A program made the translations under genes and the position numbers. The notes under the pieces are model-generated. The model had not been told where the DNA came from and searched no databases. It saw only the letters and a list, made by a program, of their open reading frames with translations. Positions 63,599 to 64,000 of a stretch of 64,000 nucleotides of DNA are shown here, in pieces. The number at the start of each line of letters is the position of its first letter. Position 1 is the first letter of the stretch. Location of the stretch: NCBI RefSeq assembly GCF_900176475.1, contig NZ_FWXX01000004.1, positions 306,417 to 370,416 on the forward strand. Direction: 5' to 3'. This stretch comes from Tropicibacter naphthalenivorans (GTDB taxonomy: Bacteria > Pseudomonadota > Alphaproteobacteria > Rhodobacterales > Rhodobacteraceae).

Positions 63599-64000
63599 TT
63601 AGGCGATGACTTTGGACACAACGCCGGAACCAACGGTGCGGCCGCCTTCGCGGATTGCGAAGCGCAGACCGTCTTCCATTGCGATCGGAGCAATCAGCTC
63701 GACCACGAACTTCAGGTTGTCGCCCGGCATAACCATCTCGGTGCCCTCGGGCAGCTCAACGGTGCCGGTCACGTCGGTCGTGCGGAAGTAGAACTGCGGA
63801 CGGTAGTTCGCGAAGAACGGCGTGTGACGGCCACCTTCTTCCTTGGTCAGGATGTAGACCTCGGCTTCGAACTTGGTGTGCGGGTTCACAGAGCCCGGCT
63901 TACACAGAACCTGACCACGCTCAACCGCTTCACGGTCGATACCACGCAGCAGCGCGCCGATGTTGTCGCCTGCCTCACCGCGGTCCAGCAGCTTGCGGAA
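63599..64000 (-). CDS. tuf: Elongation factor Tu, C-terminal part
   Basis: The last 133 residues are visible; the start lies beyond the window. [20 protein letters not shown] and [20 protein letters not shown], then [20 protein letters not shown] and [20 protein letters not shown], are EF-Tu domain 2/3 sequence. EF-Tu delivers aminoacyl-tRNA to the ribosome. In most bacteria rpsJ follows tuf directly; here a terminator and two acyl-CoA genes intervene. Confidence 0.98.
   Translation of the reverse strand, partial: FRKLLDRGEAGDNIGALLRGIDREAVERGQVLCKPGSVNPHTKFEAEVYILTKEEGGRHTPFFANYRPQFYFRTTDVTGTVELPEGTEMVMPGDNLKFVVELIAPIAMEDGLRFAIREGGRTVGSGVVSKVIA

Noticed and set aside
1..64000. CRISPR arrays, insertion sequences, prophage and rRNA genes
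   Set aside because: No spaced direct repeats, transposase, integrase or rRNA sequence was recognised on either strand.

Overview
The window is a high-GC, gene-dense chromosomal segment of an alphaproteobacterium, almost certainly a Rhodobacteraceae (Roseobacter-type) organism. The evidence is ribosomal proteins of alphaproteobacterial type, a mitochondrial-style ATP12 F1-ATPase assembly chaperone, the gene order rpmH-rnpA-yidD-ttcA-yidC-yihA-argB, a TelA/DUF2927/SPFH/zinc-ribbon cluster, and very frequent 4-base ATGA-type gene overlaps. No phage, insertion sequence or CRISPR array was recognised. The only RNA gene found is tRNA-Arg(ACG).

Layout, left to right. (1) 2-5574, plus strand: the end of telA, a DUF2927 lipoprotein, an SPFH/GYF_2 protein, a zinc-ribbon membrane protein, a PfkB sugar kinase and dtd. 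(2) 5669-14842, minus strand: a type I secretion operon in the order giant Ig-like BapA-type adhesin, TolC-like lipoprotein, ABC exporter, HlyD adaptor. Upstream lie a CRP-like palindrome and a second perfect inverted repeat. (3) 15108-23097: a GntR regulator divergent from an aldo/keto reductase and a flavin reductase, a MauG-type di-haem peroxidase, a Nudix hydrolase, tRNA-Arg, an orphan sensor kinase, and a Lpd-like flavoprotein with a TVP38 membrane protein. (4) 23377-31480, plus strand: rpmH, rnpA, yidD, ttcA, an EAL protein, yidC, yihA, argB, a small Fe-S protein and a SixA-type phosphatase. (5) 31477-38243, minus strand: an orphan amino-acid binding protein, then the tightly coupled group degQ-rarA-crcB-rluA-HAD-ATP12. 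(6) 38320-64000, minus strand: tuf and the S10/spc/alpha ribosomal protein superoperon.

The most striking feature is that superoperon. Gene order within each block is the ancestral one, but the cluster is cut into separate blocks: tuf | rpsJ-rplC-rplD-rplW | rplB-rpsS-rplV-rpsC-rplP | rpmC ... rplR | rpsE-rpmD | rplO-secY-adk | rpsM-rpsK-rpoA-rplQ. Most joints carry an intrinsic terminator, several carry a good sigma70-type promoter for the next block, and four joints hold unrelated genes. These are a MaoC/CoA-transferase pair, an unknown membrane protein with an HExxH lipoprotein, a 2OG-Fe(II)-type protein with a 65-residue small gene, and an RhlE helicase with an MBL-fold protein and two P450s. 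Two of the promoters (rpsJ and rpmC) share an identical 16-base block. Ribosomal transcription here therefore looks modular rather than one long read-through unit.

No wholly new multi-gene machine could be established from sequence alone. The best candidates for undescribed biology are the proteins lodged inside the ribosomal cluster (57424-58922 and 53591-53788), the TelA-associated four-gene cluster at the left edge, and the adhesin system with its candidate operators.
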